Shown: positions 47,355 through 55,830, numbered from the stretch's first letter. The stretch: DNA of 64,000 nucleotides from Nocardioides ginsengisegetis (GCF_014138045.1 NZ_JACGXA010000001.1:1845001-1909000); one strand, 5' to 3'. Numbers and translations: made by a program. The notes: generated by a model from the letters alone, not told the origin.

Positions 47355-48320
47355 ATGACGGAGACGACCGGCCCGCGGATCGACGAGGACGTCCTGGGGG
47401 CGCCGTACCTCGCCGAGGAGATCGAGCTCCCCGACGACGACGAGGGGCCGGTCGTCGCGACCCTGGTCCGCCGCCCGGCCGACGAGCCCACCACGCGGGC
47501 CGTGCTGCACGTGCACGGCTTCGCGGACTACTTCTTCCACACCGAGCTCGCGGAGTGGTGGAACGCCCGCGGCTACGACTTCTATGCGCTCGACCTGCGC
47601 AAGTACGGCCGCTCGATCCGCCCGCACCAGACCCCCAACTTCACCCTCGACCTCCACGACTACTACCCCGAGCTCACCGAGGCCTGGCGCCGGATCACCG
47701 AGCGTGACGGGCACGACCACGTCGTCGGCTCTGCCCACTCCACCGGCGGGCTGATCCTGCCCCTGTGGCTCGACCACGAGCAGCCGCCCGAACTCACCGG
47801 CGTGGTGCTCAACTCCCCGTGGCTCGACATGCAGGGCAGCGCCGCCCTGCGCGTGCTCGGCACGCCGGTCGTCAAGCAGGTCGGCGCCCGCCAGCCGCGG
47901 CGCGAGATCCGACGCACGGTCACCGGCCTCTACACGCGCTCGCTGCACAGCGGGCACGAGGGCGAGTGGGACTTCAACCTGGACTGGAAGCCCCTCCAGT
48001 CCTTCACCGTCTACGCCGGGTGGCTGCGCGCCATCCGCAACGGCCACGCCGAGCTGCACCGCGGCCTGTCCGTGGCCGCGCCGGTGCTGGTGCTCTCGTC
48101 GGGGGCGTCGTCGGTGCCCAACGAGATGAACGAGCAGGTGCACGGCACCGACATCGTGCTCGACGTGCGCCAGATCCGCCGCTGGTCCACCGCGATCGGT
48201 CCGCACGTCACCTACGTCGCGGTCGAGGGCGCCCGGCACGACGTCGTGTTGTCGCTGCCGGCGGTGCGCAAGGCGGCGTACGACGTCCTGGACCGGTGGC
48301 GCACGGCCTTCGTGGACTGA
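47355..48320 (+). CDS. Alpha/beta hydrolase, serine aminopeptidase/lipase type
   Basis: A 321-residue alpha/beta hydrolase. The oxyanion strand is VLHVHGFADYFFHTELAEWW, the nucleophile elbow is GSAHSTGGLI (Ser within AHSTGG), and the catalytic histidine is in VEGARHDVVLS near the C-terminus. LDLRKYGRS is the typical strand before the elbow in monoacylglycerol-lipase-like proteins (family S33 hydrolases). The ATG at 47355 has no ribosome binding site. It stands alone on its strand. Confidence 0.88.
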   Translation: MTETTGPRIDEDVLGAPYLAEEIELPDDDEGPVVATLVRRPADEPTTRAVLHVHGFADYFFHTELAEWWNARGYDFYALDLRKYGRSIRPHQTPNFTLDLHDYYPELTEAWRRITERDGHDHVVGSAHSTGGLILPLWLDHEQPPELTGVVLNSPWLDMQGSAALRVLGTPVVKQVGARQPRREIRRTVTGLYTRSLHSGHEGEWDFNLDWKPLQSFTVYAGWLRAIRNGHAELHRGLSVAAPVLVLSSGASSVPNEMNEQVHGTDIVLDVRQIRRWSTAIGPHVTYVAVEGARHDVVLSLPAVRKAAYDVLDRWRTAFVD

Positions 48321-48330
48321 CCCGCCGGGG

Positions 48331-48990
48331 TCAGAACGCCTCGCCGTCGAACCGTTCGCGGGTGACGAACTCGCCCACCTCCTGGCGCGACAGCTTCGTC
48401 AGCTGCTTCACGGGCCTGCCCAGCGGCACCACCGCGGCCAGCGCGAACCGGTCGGGGATCCCGAGCAGCGCCTTGACCGCCGGCTCCTCCGCGACCGCCA
48501 TCGTGGTGATGGTGCCGCCGAAGCCCTCGTTGCGCGCGGCGAGCAGGATGTTCCACACGAGCGGGTAGACCGAGGCGCCCGAGACCAGCCCGACCCGGTC
48601 GAGGTCCTGATCGATGGCGGCCACGACGCCGAGGTCGACGCAGACGACGAGGACGGCCCCGGCGGTCAGCACCGGCTGCACGAAGGAGTCGGGCACGCCG
48701 GTCGCGGCGATCTCCTCGGCCGAGGGACCCGGGGCCGCGAGCGGGTTCCACGGGCTCTCCCCCGCCTTCTTCTGCGCCATGTAGCGGCGCACCGCGGGCT
48801 TGTTGAGCTCGGCGAGCGCCTCCCGGGTCGCGGGGTCACGGACCACGACGAGGTGCGCGCCCTGCCGGTTGCCACCACTCGGGGCGAACCGGGCGTTGTC
48901 GAGGATCCGGCCGAGCACGTCGTCGGGCAGTGGGTCGCCGGTGAACTCCCGGACCGCGCTGGTCGTGCGCATCACGTCGTACAGCTCCAT
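48331..48990 (-). CDS. Nitroreductase family protein
   Basis: A 219-residue FMN-dependent nitroreductase-like protein. It begins MELYDVMRTTSAVREF, the FMN-binding RxSxRxF-like segment, with NARFAPSGGNRQGAHLVVV following. LLAARNEGFGGTITTMA near residue 160 is the second flavin segment. It reduces nitro or enone groups with NAD(P)H; the natural substrate is unknown. I choose the ATG at 48990 because a TAGCGT box lies exactly seven bases upstream; a codon three residues earlier lacks any signal. That -10 is shared, as a palindrome, with the divergent small gene. Confidence 0.89.
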   Translation of the reverse strand: MELYDVMRTTSAVREFTGDPLPDDVLGRILDNARFAPSGGNRQGAHLVVVRDPATREALAELNKPAVRRYMAQKKAGESPWNPLAAPGPSAEEIAATGVPDSFVQPVLTAGAVLVVCVDLGVVAAIDQDLDRVGLVSGASVYPLVWNILLAARNEGFGGTITTMAVAEEPAVKALLGIPDRFALAAVVPLGRPVKQLTKLSRQEVGEFVTRERFDGEAF

Positions 48991-48997
48991 GACGGGC

Positions 48998-49007
48998 ACG
49001 CTAGCGT
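48998..49007. promoter_or_regulatory. Palindromic bidirectional -10 element for two leaderless genes
   Basis: ACGCTAGCGT is a perfect palindrome. On each strand it presents TAGCGT, and each copy is followed by exactly seven bases and an ATG (48990 on the minus strand, 49015 on the plus strand). The two -10 boxes overlap by two bases, so only one polymerase can occupy the site at a time. Confidence 0.65.
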
Positions 49008-49014
49008 TCCGGCC

Positions 49015-49374
49015 ATGAACCCCGTGACCGGACTCTCGCTGGGCCGCGTGGCCATCGGCGCCCTCGCCCTCGGCAACCCGCAGCTCGCCGGGAAGCTGTT
49101 CCAGCTCGACGTCGAGGCAAACCCGCAGCTCGCGCTGATGTCGCGGCTCTTCGGCTCGCGCGAGATCGCCCTCGGCGCGCTGACGCTGCTCTCGCGCGGC
49201 AAGGCCCGGCGCGCGCTGGTCCTCGCCGGGATCGCCGTCGACGCGGCCGACGCCGCGGCGGGCTGGCTCGCCCTCCAGGACGGCACCGTCCCGAAGGTGA
49301 CGGCCGCCGGGGTGACCGCACCGGCGATCGGCGCCGTCGCGGCGGGCCTGCAGGGACTGCGTCCGTCCTCCTGA
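49015..49374 (+). CDS. Hypothetical small membrane-associated protein
   Basis: A 119-residue protein, Ala/Leu/Gly-rich, with three or four moderately hydrophobic helices (about 7-24, 45-62, 66-85, 95-113). RLFGSREIALGALTLL resembles small DUF4267-type membrane proteins, but I am not sure. There is no catalytic motif. The start at 49015 is supported by the TAGCGT box seven bases upstream; no ribosome binding site is present. Confidence 0.68.
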   Translation: MNPVTGLSLGRVAIGALALGNPQLAGKLFQLDVEANPQLALMSRLFGSREIALGALTLLSRGKARRALVLAGIAVDAADAAAGWLALQDGTVPKVTAAGVTAPAIGAVAAGLQGLRPSS

Positions 49375-49393
49375 CGCCGGGGCCTCCCAGCCC

Positions 49394-49430
49394 TAGCATG
49401 GGAAGGGACGCGCCCACTGGGGACGCGTCC
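49394..49430 (+). promoter_or_regulatory. -10 box and leader hairpin of the RDD gene
   Basis: TAGCAT at 49394-49399 is followed by GGACGCG and CGCGTCC (49406-49412 and 49424-49430), a perfect 7-bp stem with an 11-base loop, then GAGGAGG and the ATG. Here the transcript should have a leader of about 40 bases with a hairpin just upstream of the ribosome binding site, unlike the leaderless neighbours. Confidence 0.5.
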
Positions 49431-49445
49431 TCGAGGAGGTCCTCC

Positions 49446-50006
49446 ATGACCGAACAACCTCCCACGCCCGCCCCGGGGTTCGACCCCGCGGCCGGCTCCT
49501 ACTCCGGAGCCCGTGCGGCCACCCGCCCGGCAGAGCTGCTCGACCGGTTCCTGGCGCGGCTCATCGACGGGATCCTGCTCGCGATCGTCAACGGCGTGAT
49601 CGTCAGCGCGATCATCGTGGGCGCCGTGATGGGTGACAGTGGCGGCTTCTACGCCGCCTCGACCTGGGCCGCCGGTGCGGTCTCGGCCGTCGTCAGCACC
49701 GTGATCTACCTGGGCTACTTCACCTATCTGGAGTCCAGCCGGGGGCAGACCGTCGGCAAGATGGTGATGAAGCTGCACACGCAAGGTCCGGGCGGTGGCA
49801 ACCCGACGATGGAGCAGGCCCTGCGCCGCAACATCTGGATGGGTGCCGGCATCCTGGGGATCGTCCCGTTCCTGGGGATCCTCGGCGGCCTGGCCGAGCT
49901 GGTCGCGGTCATCATGATCGCCGTCGGCATCAACAACGACACCGTCAACCGGCAGGCGTGGCACGACCACTTCGCCGGCGAGACCCGGGTCGTGAAGGAA
50001 GTCTGA
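49446..50006 (+). CDS. RDD family membrane protein
   Basis: A 186-residue protein with a Pro-rich cytoplasmic N-terminus and about four helices. The RDD hallmark is LLDRFLARLIDGILL (about residues 30-44); SRGQTVGKMVMKL is the central conserved segment, and RQAWHDHFAGETRVV closes the family domain. RDD proteins are widespread; some act in ion transport, but most have no known role. GAGGAGG precedes the ATG. Confidence 0.88.
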   Translation: MTEQPPTPAPGFDPAAGSYSGARAATRPAELLDRFLARLIDGILLAIVNGVIVSAIIVGAVMGDSGGFYAASTWAAGAVSAVVSTVIYLGYFTYLESSRGQTVGKMVMKLHTQGPGGGNPTMEQALRRNIWMGAGILGIVPFLGILGGLAELVAVIMIAVGINNDTVNRQAWHDHFAGETRVVKEV

Positions 50007-50009
50007 GCC

Positions 50010-50774
50010 TCAACCGAGCAGGAACGACACGAGCGCCACGACGCCCACCACCACGATGAAGCCGCGCAGGACGGTGGTGGGCAGGCGGCGCCCGACGGTC
50101 GCGCCGACCTGACCACCGATCACCGAGCCGACACCGATCAGGGCCACGACGCGCCAGTCGACGTCGGCGACGAGTGCGAAGAGCAGGCCCGCGACCCCGT
50201 TGACGATCGCGGCGAGGACGTTCTTGACGGCGTTGAGCCGCTGCAGCGCCTCGTCGAGCCCGATGCCCAGGATCGCCATCAGCAGCACGCCCTGGGCGGC
50301 GCCGAAGTAGCCGCCGTAGACGCCGGCCAGCGCGACGGCCGGCCACACCCACCAGGCGCCGTGCTCGGGCAGACCGCCGAGGGCGTCGTGTCGGCGGGCG
50401 ACCCAGGCGGAGATCCGGGGCTGGAAGACGACGAGCACCAGCCCGAGCAGGATCAGCGCCGGCACGATCGCGGCGAAGGCCCCGTCGGGCAGCACCAGCA
50501 GCAGCAGGCCGCCGACCAGGCCACCGAGGAGCGAGGCCAGCGCGAGCCGCAGGACCCGCGAGCGTTGGCCCGCGAGCTCGCGCCGGTAGCCCCAGGCCCC
50601 CGACACCGAGCCGGGCACCAGACCGATCGTGTTGGAGACGTTGGCCGTCACCGGCGGGATGCCGAACGCGAGCAGGGTCGGGAACGTGATCAGCGTCCCC
50701 GACCCCACCACGGTGTTGATGGTGCCGGCCGCGAACCCGGCGAGCAGGATCGCGACAGCGTCGTACGGCGTCAC
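50010..50774 (-). CDS. TSUP family (TauE/SafE) membrane permease
   Basis: A 254-residue membrane protein with about eight helices. GFAAGTINTVVGSGTLITFP (about 13-32) and the internal repeat GVYGGYFGAAQGVLLMAIL are the paired TSUP signatures. The family exports or imports sulfur compounds or organic anions. Its GTG overlaps the stop of the SPFH gene (GTGA), so it is translationally coupled to the NfeD-SPFH pair, an unusual partner that may reflect chance operon formation. Confidence 0.88.
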   Translation of the reverse strand: MTPYDAVAILLAGFAAGTINTVVGSGTLITFPTLLAFGIPPVTANVSNTIGLVPGSVSGAWGYRRELAGQRSRVLRLALASLLGGLVGGLLLLVLPDGAFAAIVPALILLGLVLVVFQPRISAWVARRHDALGGLPEHGAWWVWPAVALAGVYGGYFGAAQGVLLMAILGIGLDEALQRLNAVKNVLAAIVNGVAGLLFALVADVDWRVVALIGVGSVIGGQVGATVGRRLPTTVLRGFIVVVGVVALVSFLLG

Positions 50775-51895
50775 TGGGCGGGCGGCTCCGCACCCGTCTC
50801 CGGCGCGCCGCCGGTCGGCAGGTCCGCGGCGCGGCCCTTGCCCGGGTTGGCCGCGATCTCGGCCTCCTTGATGGCGGCCTCGACGGCGGCGGTCGTCTTC
50901 GACAGCTCGGAATCGGCCTCGCTCAGCGAGGGAGTCTCGGTGCTGCCCATGTCGACGCGCGTCTTCGGGCCCTCGACCTGCTGCGGGATGCCCTGCAGGT
51001 TGCTCATGGTCGAGCCGAGGCCCTCGAGCGCCTTGCCGATCTCGCTGGGCACGATCCAGAGCTTGTTGGCGCCGCCCTCGGCGATCTTGGGCATCATCTG
51101 GAGGTACTGGTAGGCCAGCAGCGACTGGTCGGGGTTGCCGTCGTGGATGGCCTGGAAGACCGTCTGGATGGCCTGCCCCTCACCCTGGGCGCGCAGGATC
51201 GAGGACTCGCGGTCGGCCTGCGCGCGCAGGATCTGCGACTCGCGTGCACCCTCGGCGTTGAGGATCGAGGACTGCTTGGAGCCCTCGGCCGTGAGGATGG
51301 CGGCCTGCCGCTGGCCCTCGGCGGTGAGGATGACGGCGCGCTTCTCACGGTCGGCGCGCATCTGCTTCTCCATCGAGTCCTTGATCGACGGCGGCGGGTC
51401 GATGCCCTTGAGCTCCACGCGGTTGACCCGGATGCCCCACTTGCCGGTGGCCTCGTCGAGGACGCCGCGCAGGCCGGAGTTGATCTGGTCGCGGCTGGTC
51501 AGCGTCTCCTCGAGGTCCATGCCGCCGACGATGTTGCGCAGCGTGGTCATGGTCAGCTGCTCGATCGCCTGGATGTAGTTGGCGATCTCGTAGGTCGCAG
51601 CGATCGGGTCGGTGACCTGGAAGTAGATGACCGTGTCGATCGAGACGACGAGGTTGTCCTCGGTGATCACCGGCTGCGGCGGGAAGCTCACGACCTGCTC
51701 ACGCAGGTCGATGAGGTAGCGCACCTTGTCGACGAACGGCACGACGACGTTGAGGCCGGCCGGCAGGGTCTGCTTGTACTTGCCGAAGCGCTCCACGATG
51801 CCGGCCCGGGCCTGGGGCACGATCCGCACCGTCTTGGCGAGCATGACGATCAGGAACAGGAACACCAGCGCCAGGAGCACGAGAATGACGGGCAT
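50771..51895 (-). CDS. SPFH/Band 7 (stomatin-like) membrane protein
   Basis: A 374-residue protein with an N-terminal membrane anchor (about 2-20) and an SPFH domain (about 25-190: VPQARAGIVERFGKY, VSIDTVIYFQVTDP, LKGIDPPPSI). From about 190 to 250 is a regular coiled-coil built of 11-12-residue units (ILTAEGQRQAA, ILTAEGSKQSS, ILNAEGARESQ, ILRAQADRESS, ILRAQGEGQA). The C-terminal 90 residues are acidic and disordered. Stomatin homologues assemble into large membrane rings that organise microdomains and proteases. It follows nfeD by 21 bases. Confidence 0.92.
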   Translation of the reverse strand: MPVILVLLALVFLFLIVMLAKTVRIVPQARAGIVERFGKYKQTLPAGLNVVVPFVDKVRYLIDLREQVVSFPPQPVITEDNLVVSIDTVIYFQVTDPIAATYEIANYIQAIEQLTMTTLRNIVGGMDLEETLTSRDQINSGLRGVLDEATGKWGIRVNRVELKGIDPPPSIKDSMEKQMRADREKRAVILTAEGQRQAAILTAEGSKQSSILNAEGARESQILRAQADRESSILRAQGEGQAIQTVFQAIHDGNPDQSLLAYQYLQMMPKIAEGGANKLWIVPSEIGKALEGLGSTMSNLQGIPQQVEGPKTRVDMGSTETPSLSEADSELSKTTAAVEAAIKEAEIAANPGKGRAADLPTGGAPETGAEPPAQ

Positions 51896-51916
51896 GGCAC
51901 CTCCTCTGGAGTGGGC

Positions 51917-52378
51917 TCAGGACTCGAGCTTGGGAATCGGATGGACGTACGCCGTGGCGCCGCGGATCTGCAGCACCTCCACGGTCTCGCCGGGGGCGAT
52001 GGTGAGGGTCTCGTCGTACGGTGCCGCACTCCAGATCTCCCCCGCGAGCTTGATCCGGCCGGGCTCGAGCGCGGTCACCAGCTCGGTGACGACGCCCTGC
52101 TGGCCGACCAGCTTGCCGTGGCCCAGCCGCAGCTCGGGACCACCGTGGAGCTTCTTGACCAGCTCGGGGCGCACCAGGGCCAGCATCGCCACCGCCGACG
52201 CGGCGGCGACGAGCATCTGCGCGACCACCGGTGCCGACAGCGCGGCGGTCAGCAGTCCGGCGAGGGCGCCGACCGCGAGCATGATCAGGATCAGGTCGAG
52301 GCTGAACAGCTCGGCCAGCCCCAGCAGCACGGCCAGCGCTGCCCAGGTCTCCCACATGTGATCCCGGAACCACTCCAT
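51917..52378 (-). CDS. NfeD family protein
   Basis: A 153-residue short-form NfeD. Two or three N-terminal helices (about 10-70) are followed by a C-terminal OB-fold (about 85-150, LVGQQGVVTELVT, GEIWSAAPYDE, VEVLQIRGATAYV). It has no protease domain. NfeD proteins are nearly always encoded beside a stomatin partner, as here, and the two are thought to act together in the membrane. Confidence 0.9.
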   Translation of the reverse strand: MEWFRDHMWETWAALAVLLGLAELFSLDLILIMLAVGALAGLLTAALSAPVVAQMLVAAASAVAMLALVRPELVKKLHGGPELRLGHGKLVGQQGVVTELVTALEPGRIKLAGEIWSAAPYDETLTIAPGETVEVLQIRGATAYVHPIPKLES

Positions 52379-52420
52379 GCCACGACCCTATCCGCTGGGA
52401 CCCCGCGGAACGGTCTGGAT

Positions 52421-53218
52421 TCAGCCAGCGTGGCGGGTGCGCCGCCGGGCGGCCCAGCGACCGTCCTCGTGGCTGAGCGCCAGCGGCATCCCGAAGGTGG
52501 CCGACAGGTTGGCCTCGGTGACGACGTGGTCGAGCAGCCCGGACGCCACGACCTTGCCCTGGCGCAGCATGAGCGCGTGGGTGAAGCCCGGCGGGATCTC
52601 CTCGACGTGGTGCGAGACCAGCACCGTGGCCGGGCTGTCGGGATCCATCGCCAGCACCGACAGGGTGGACACGAGGTCCTCGCGGCCGCCGAGGTCCAGG
52701 CCGGCGGCCGGCTCGTCGAGCAGCAGCAGCTCCGGGTCGGCCATCAGGGCCCGCGCGATCTGGACGCGCTTGCGCTCGCCCTCGCTGAGCGTGCCGAAGG
52801 TGCGGTCCCTGAGCCGGCCGGCGCGCACCTCCTCGAGGAGGTTGGTGGCGCGGTCGTGGTCGAGGGCGTCGTACTGCTCGCGCCAGCGCCCGACCACGCC
52901 GTACGACGCGGAGACCACCACGTCGTGCACGAGCTCGTGCCGCGGGATCCGCTCGGCGAGCGCCGCGCTGGTCAGCCCGATGCGCGGCCGGAGCTCGAAG
53001 ACGTCGACGGTGCCGAGGACCTCCTCGAGGATGCCCGCGACCCCTGAGGTCGGGTGGATCTGTGCCGCGGCGAGCTGCAGCAGGGTGGTCTTGCCGGCCC
53101 CGTTGGGTCCGAGGATCACCCAGCGCTCGTCCTCCTCGACCGTCCAGTCGATCCCGTCGAGCAGCGTGGCCCCGCCCCGCTGGACCGTCACGTCGGCGAA
53201 CTCGAGCACGGCGGTCAT
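52421..53218 (-). CDS. ABC transporter ATP-binding protein, orphan
   Basis: A 265-residue ATPase. Walker A is GPNGAGKTT (about 36-44), the signature is TLSEGERKRVQIARAL, Walker B is LLLLDEPAAGLD and the switch is VSHHVEEI. No permease gene is adjacent. VSHHVEEIPPGFTHAL and the compact length are typical of the stand-alone YfmF/ModF-like ATPases found in actinobacteria, so the partner or even a transport role is uncertain. The ATG at 53218 lies seven bases after a TAGGGT box; the open frame upstream is not supported. Confidence 0.88.
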   Translation of the reverse strand: MTAVLEFADVTVQRGGATLLDGIDWTVEEDERWVILGPNGAGKTTLLQLAAAQIHPTSGVAGILEEVLGTVDVFELRPRIGLTSAALAERIPRHELVHDVVVSASYGVVGRWREQYDALDHDRATNLLEEVRAGRLRDRTFGTLSEGERKRVQIARALMADPELLLLDEPAAGLDLGGREDLVSTLSVLAMDPDSPATVLVSHHVEEIPPGFTHALMLRQGKVVASGLLDHVVTEANLSATFGMPLALSHEDGRWAARRRTRHAG

Positions 53219-53225
53219 GGGCCTC

Positions 53226-53231
53226 ACCCTA
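53226..53231 (-). promoter_or_regulatory. -10 box of leaderless ABC ATPase promoter
   Basis: TAGGGT on the minus strand lies seven bases before the ATG at 53218, without a ribosome binding site. Confidence 0.55.
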
Positions 53232-53277
53232 TCCAGACGCGACCGCCGCCCCGTGCAGGGACGTGCGGGTCCGTGCG

Positions 53278-53283
53278 TAGCAT
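53278..53283 (+). promoter_or_regulatory. -10 box of leaderless promoter
   Basis: TAGCAT lies eight bases before the GTG at 53292. The divergent ABC ATPase promoter is 47 bases away. Confidence 0.45.
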
Positions 53284-53291
53284 CGTGAGCC

Positions 53292-54026
53292 GTGAGCCCC
53301 ACGCTGCCCGCCTCCGCCCGCCTCGCGTGGTGGGGCACGGCCTGGCTCCGGGGGCACGTCGTCACCGACCTGCTCATCGACGCCGTGATCGCGGACGACG
53401 CGACGCACGCGGTGGCCGGCCTGGACCCGGAGGGCGGCACCGACACCTTCGTGGTCGCGCTCGGCCGCCTGCGCGCCCTCGGCGCCACCGCCTTCGGGGC
53501 GGCCATCCCGGTCGAGGGCGACCCCGTCGGCCTGGGCGGCCCGCGAGACTTCAACACGGCCGCGCTCGACGTCGGGGAGGCCGTGGTCGTGTCCGGCGCC
53601 GGCGTCGGGCTGGTGCCCGAGCGGGTCGGGGCGGCGATCACGTGGACCGCGATGCCCGCGGAACGACGCCAGCTGCCGGACATCGGCGAGGCCGACCGCA
53701 CGCTGCGCGCGGCCCTGCTCGAGTCGGCCGGAGCCCTGGCCCGGCTCGACGTGGCGCGGTGGCGGCCCGAGGTCGCCGACGAGCTGATGAACCTCCGGCA
53801 CCGCCCCCACCTCGACTCCCCCGCCGGCATCCCGGCCCGGTGCGTCGACCTCGCCTCGCGGGGCGTGCAGGCGCTCGGCATCGTCGACCTGGCGCTCGAG
53901 GACGACGGCGGCGCCGTCTCCGCCCACGAGATCGAGGCGCGGCGCGCCTCGCTGGTGCCGCTGGCGCGCGCCGGGCGCCGGGCGCTGGTGGCCGCGTGCT
54001 CGCCCGAGGTGTGGCCGCCGTCCTGA
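53292..54026 (+). CDS. Conserved hypothetical actinobacterial protein
   Basis: A 244-residue soluble protein that I do not recognise as a named family. It has WWGTAWLRGHVVTDLLIDAV near the start and a VVVSGAGVGLVPERVG segment at about 95-110, with a predicted mixed alpha/beta fold and no membrane helix. The gene pattern (next to serB, divergent from an ABC ATPase) is reminiscent of a conserved actinobacterial neighbourhood, but I give no function. The start is GTG at 53292, eight bases after TAGCAT. Confidence 0.72.
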   Translation: MSPTLPASARLAWWGTAWLRGHVVTDLLIDAVIADDATHAVAGLDPEGGTDTFVVALGRLRALGATAFGAAIPVEGDPVGLGGPRDFNTAALDVGEAVVVSGAGVGLVPERVGAAITWTAMPAERRQLPDIGEADRTLRAALLESAGALARLDVARWRPEVADELMNLRHRPHLDSPAGIPARCVDLASRGVQALGIVDLALEDDGGAVSAHEIEARRASLVPLARAGRRALVAACSPEVWPPS

Positions 54027-54045
54027 GCCCGACGGGTCGAGGCGT

Positions 54046-54051
54046 TAGCCT
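54046..54051 (+). promoter_or_regulatory. -10 box of serB promoter
   Basis: TAGCCT lies nine bases before the serB ATG, which lacks a Shine-Dalgarno sequence. Confidence 0.45.
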
Positions 54052-54060
54052 CGGCGGGCG

Positions 54061-55293
54061 ATGACTCCGACGTACGGCACCGAGGCCTCCAGGCCCGAGA
54101 CCCTGCTCATCACGCTGACCGGCAAGGACCGGCCCGGCGTGACCTCCTCCATCCTCTCGACGCTCTCGCAGGCGGGGGTCGAGGTGGTCGACATCGAGCA
54201 GATCGTGCTGCGTGGCCGGCTGATCCTCGGCGTCCTCGTGACCGCACCGCGCGAGTGGCGTCGGTTGCGCAGCGAGGTCGAGGACACCGCCCGGGCCCTC
54301 GACATGACGGTCGAGGTCGACCGCGGCGTGGGCGACAACCGCTCCCGCGCGGGCGGCCGCTCGCATGTCACGATCATCGGGTCCCCGCTCAAGGCCTCGG
54401 CTATGGCGGCGGTGGCCGGCCGGATCGCCGACAGCGGCGCCAACATCGACCGGATCGAGCGGATGGCGCGCTACCCCGTCACCGCGATCGACCTGCACGT
54501 CTCCGGCGCCGACCCCGACCGGCTGCGCGAGGTGCTGGCCGTCGAGGCCGCCCGCCAGGGCCTCGACGTCGCCGTCCAGCCCGCGACCCTGCTCCGCCGC
54601 GGGATGCGCCTGATCGTCATGGACGTCGACTCCACGCTGATCCAGGGCGAGGTGATCGAGATGCTCGCCGCGCACGCGGGCTGCGAGGCCGAGGTCGCCG
54701 CCGTGACCGAGGCCGCCATGCGCGGCGAGATCGACTTCGAGGAGTCGCTGCGCACGCGCGTGGCGCTGCTCGCGGGCGTCGACGCCACCGCCATCGACGC
54801 GGTGTACGACGCCATCCTGCTCGCGCCGGGCGCCCGGACGATGGTGCGCACCCTGCGCCGGCTGGGCTACCGGTTCGCGATCGTCTCCGGCGGCTTCAGC
54901 CAGATCACCGACCGGCTCGCCGAGGAGCTCGGCATCCACTACGCCCGCGCCAACGAGCTCGAGATCGTCGACGGCCGGCTCACCGGCCGGATCGTCGGTC
55001 CGGTGGTCGACCGCGCCGGCAAGGCGGCCGCGCTGCGCGAGTTCGCCGCGGAGGTCGGCGTACCTCCCGAGGCGGTGATCGCCATCGGCGACGGCGCCAA
55101 CGACCTCGACATGCTGGCGGCCGCGGGGCTCGGGATCGCCTACAACGCCAAGCCGGTCGTGCAGGACGCCGCCGACACGGCGGTCAACGTGCCCTACCTC
55201 GACGCGATCATGTACCTCCTCGGCATCTCCCGCGAGGAGATCGAGCTCGCCGACGCCGAAGCCGGCATCGTCACGCCGTCACCGCCGGTGTAG
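54061..55293 (+). CDS. serB: Phosphoserine phosphatase with ACT domains
   Basis: A 410-residue HAD phosphatase for the last step of serine synthesis. Two ACT-like domains (about 12-90 and 100-175, LLITLTGKDRPGVTSSIL and HVTIIGSPLKASAMAAV) precede the catalytic domain. HAD motif I is IVMDVDSTLIQGEVIE (nucleophile Asp in DVDST), motif II is AIVSGGFSQI, and motifs III/IV are GKAAALREF and AIGDGANDLDML. The two-ACT form is the mycobacterial SerB2 type, which is feedback-regulated by serine. Confidence 0.94.
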   Translation: MTPTYGTEASRPETLLITLTGKDRPGVTSSILSTLSQAGVEVVDIEQIVLRGRLILGVLVTAPREWRRLRSEVEDTARALDMTVEVDRGVGDNRSRAGGRSHVTIIGSPLKASAMAAVAGRIADSGANIDRIERMARYPVTAIDLHVSGADPDRLREVLAVEAARQGLDVAVQPATLLRRGMRLIVMDVDSTLIQGEVIEMLAAHAGCEAEVAAVTEAAMRGEIDFEESLRTRVALLAGVDATAIDAVYDAILLAPGARTMVRTLRRLGYRFAIVSGGFSQITDRLAEELGIHYARANELEIVDGRLTGRIVGPVVDRAGKAAALREFAAEVGVPPEAVIAIGDGANDLDMLAAAGLGIAYNAKPVVQDAADTAVNVPYLDAIMYLLGISREEIELADAEAGIVTPSPPV

Positions 55294-55294
55294 G

Positions 55295-55810
55295 TCAGCC
55301 GCGGCCCACGTGGAAGCCCACGACCCGGCAGGACGCAGGGTCGAGGTCGCCCCAGTCGCCGTCGAAGGCGAACACCGTGACCGCGCCTGCGGGGAAGCCC
55401 GACGTCATCAGGGCCGAGGCCGCCTGGTCGCCGTGGCCGTCGTCGAGCATCGAGGCGAGGTAGGCGATCGTCGGGTTGTGCCCGACCACCACGAGGGTGC
55501 GTGCCTCGTCAGGCGTGGAGCGCATCAGGTCCAGCGCCGTCTCGGGCCCGGCGGAGTAGAGCCCGCGGTCGACCTCGGGCTCGATCCCCCACCCGGCCGC
55601 GTCGGCCAGGCACTGCCAGGTCTGCACCGTCCGGGTGGCAGCCGAGACCCAGGCGTGGTCGGGCCGCACGCCCTGCGCGGCGAGCCAGCGGCCCGCGTCG
55701 CGGGCGTCGTCGTGGCCCCCGGGGGCGAGCTCCCGCTCGGCATCGGTGGGGCCGACCTGCTCGGCGCTGGCATGACGGACGACGACGACCACGCGGGACT
55801 GCTGCTGCAC
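55295..55810 (-). CDS. SixA-like histidine phosphatase family protein
   Basis: A 171-residue protein with VVVVRHASAEQ (residues 8-18) as the catalytic motif, HAWVSAATRTVQTWQCL as the second basic segment, and LVVVGHNPTIAYLAS with the late histidine. It is the second SixA-like protein in the window (the other is at 23816-24298). The two differ outside the motifs, so they are old paralogues. It ends one base from the serB stop in convergent orientation. The start is GTG; the upstream region is shared with the cyanophycinase promoter. Confidence 0.86.
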   Translation of the reverse strand: MQQQSRVVVVVRHASAEQVGPTDAERELAPGGHDDARDAGRWLAAQGVRPDHAWVSAATRTVQTWQCLADAAGWGIEPEVDRGLYSAGPETALDLMRSTPDEARTLVVVGHNPTIAYLASMLDDGHGDQAASALMTSGFPAGAVTVFAFDGDWGDLDPASCRVVGFHVGRG

Positions 55811-55830
55811 GCGCCAACCTTGTCAGGGGC

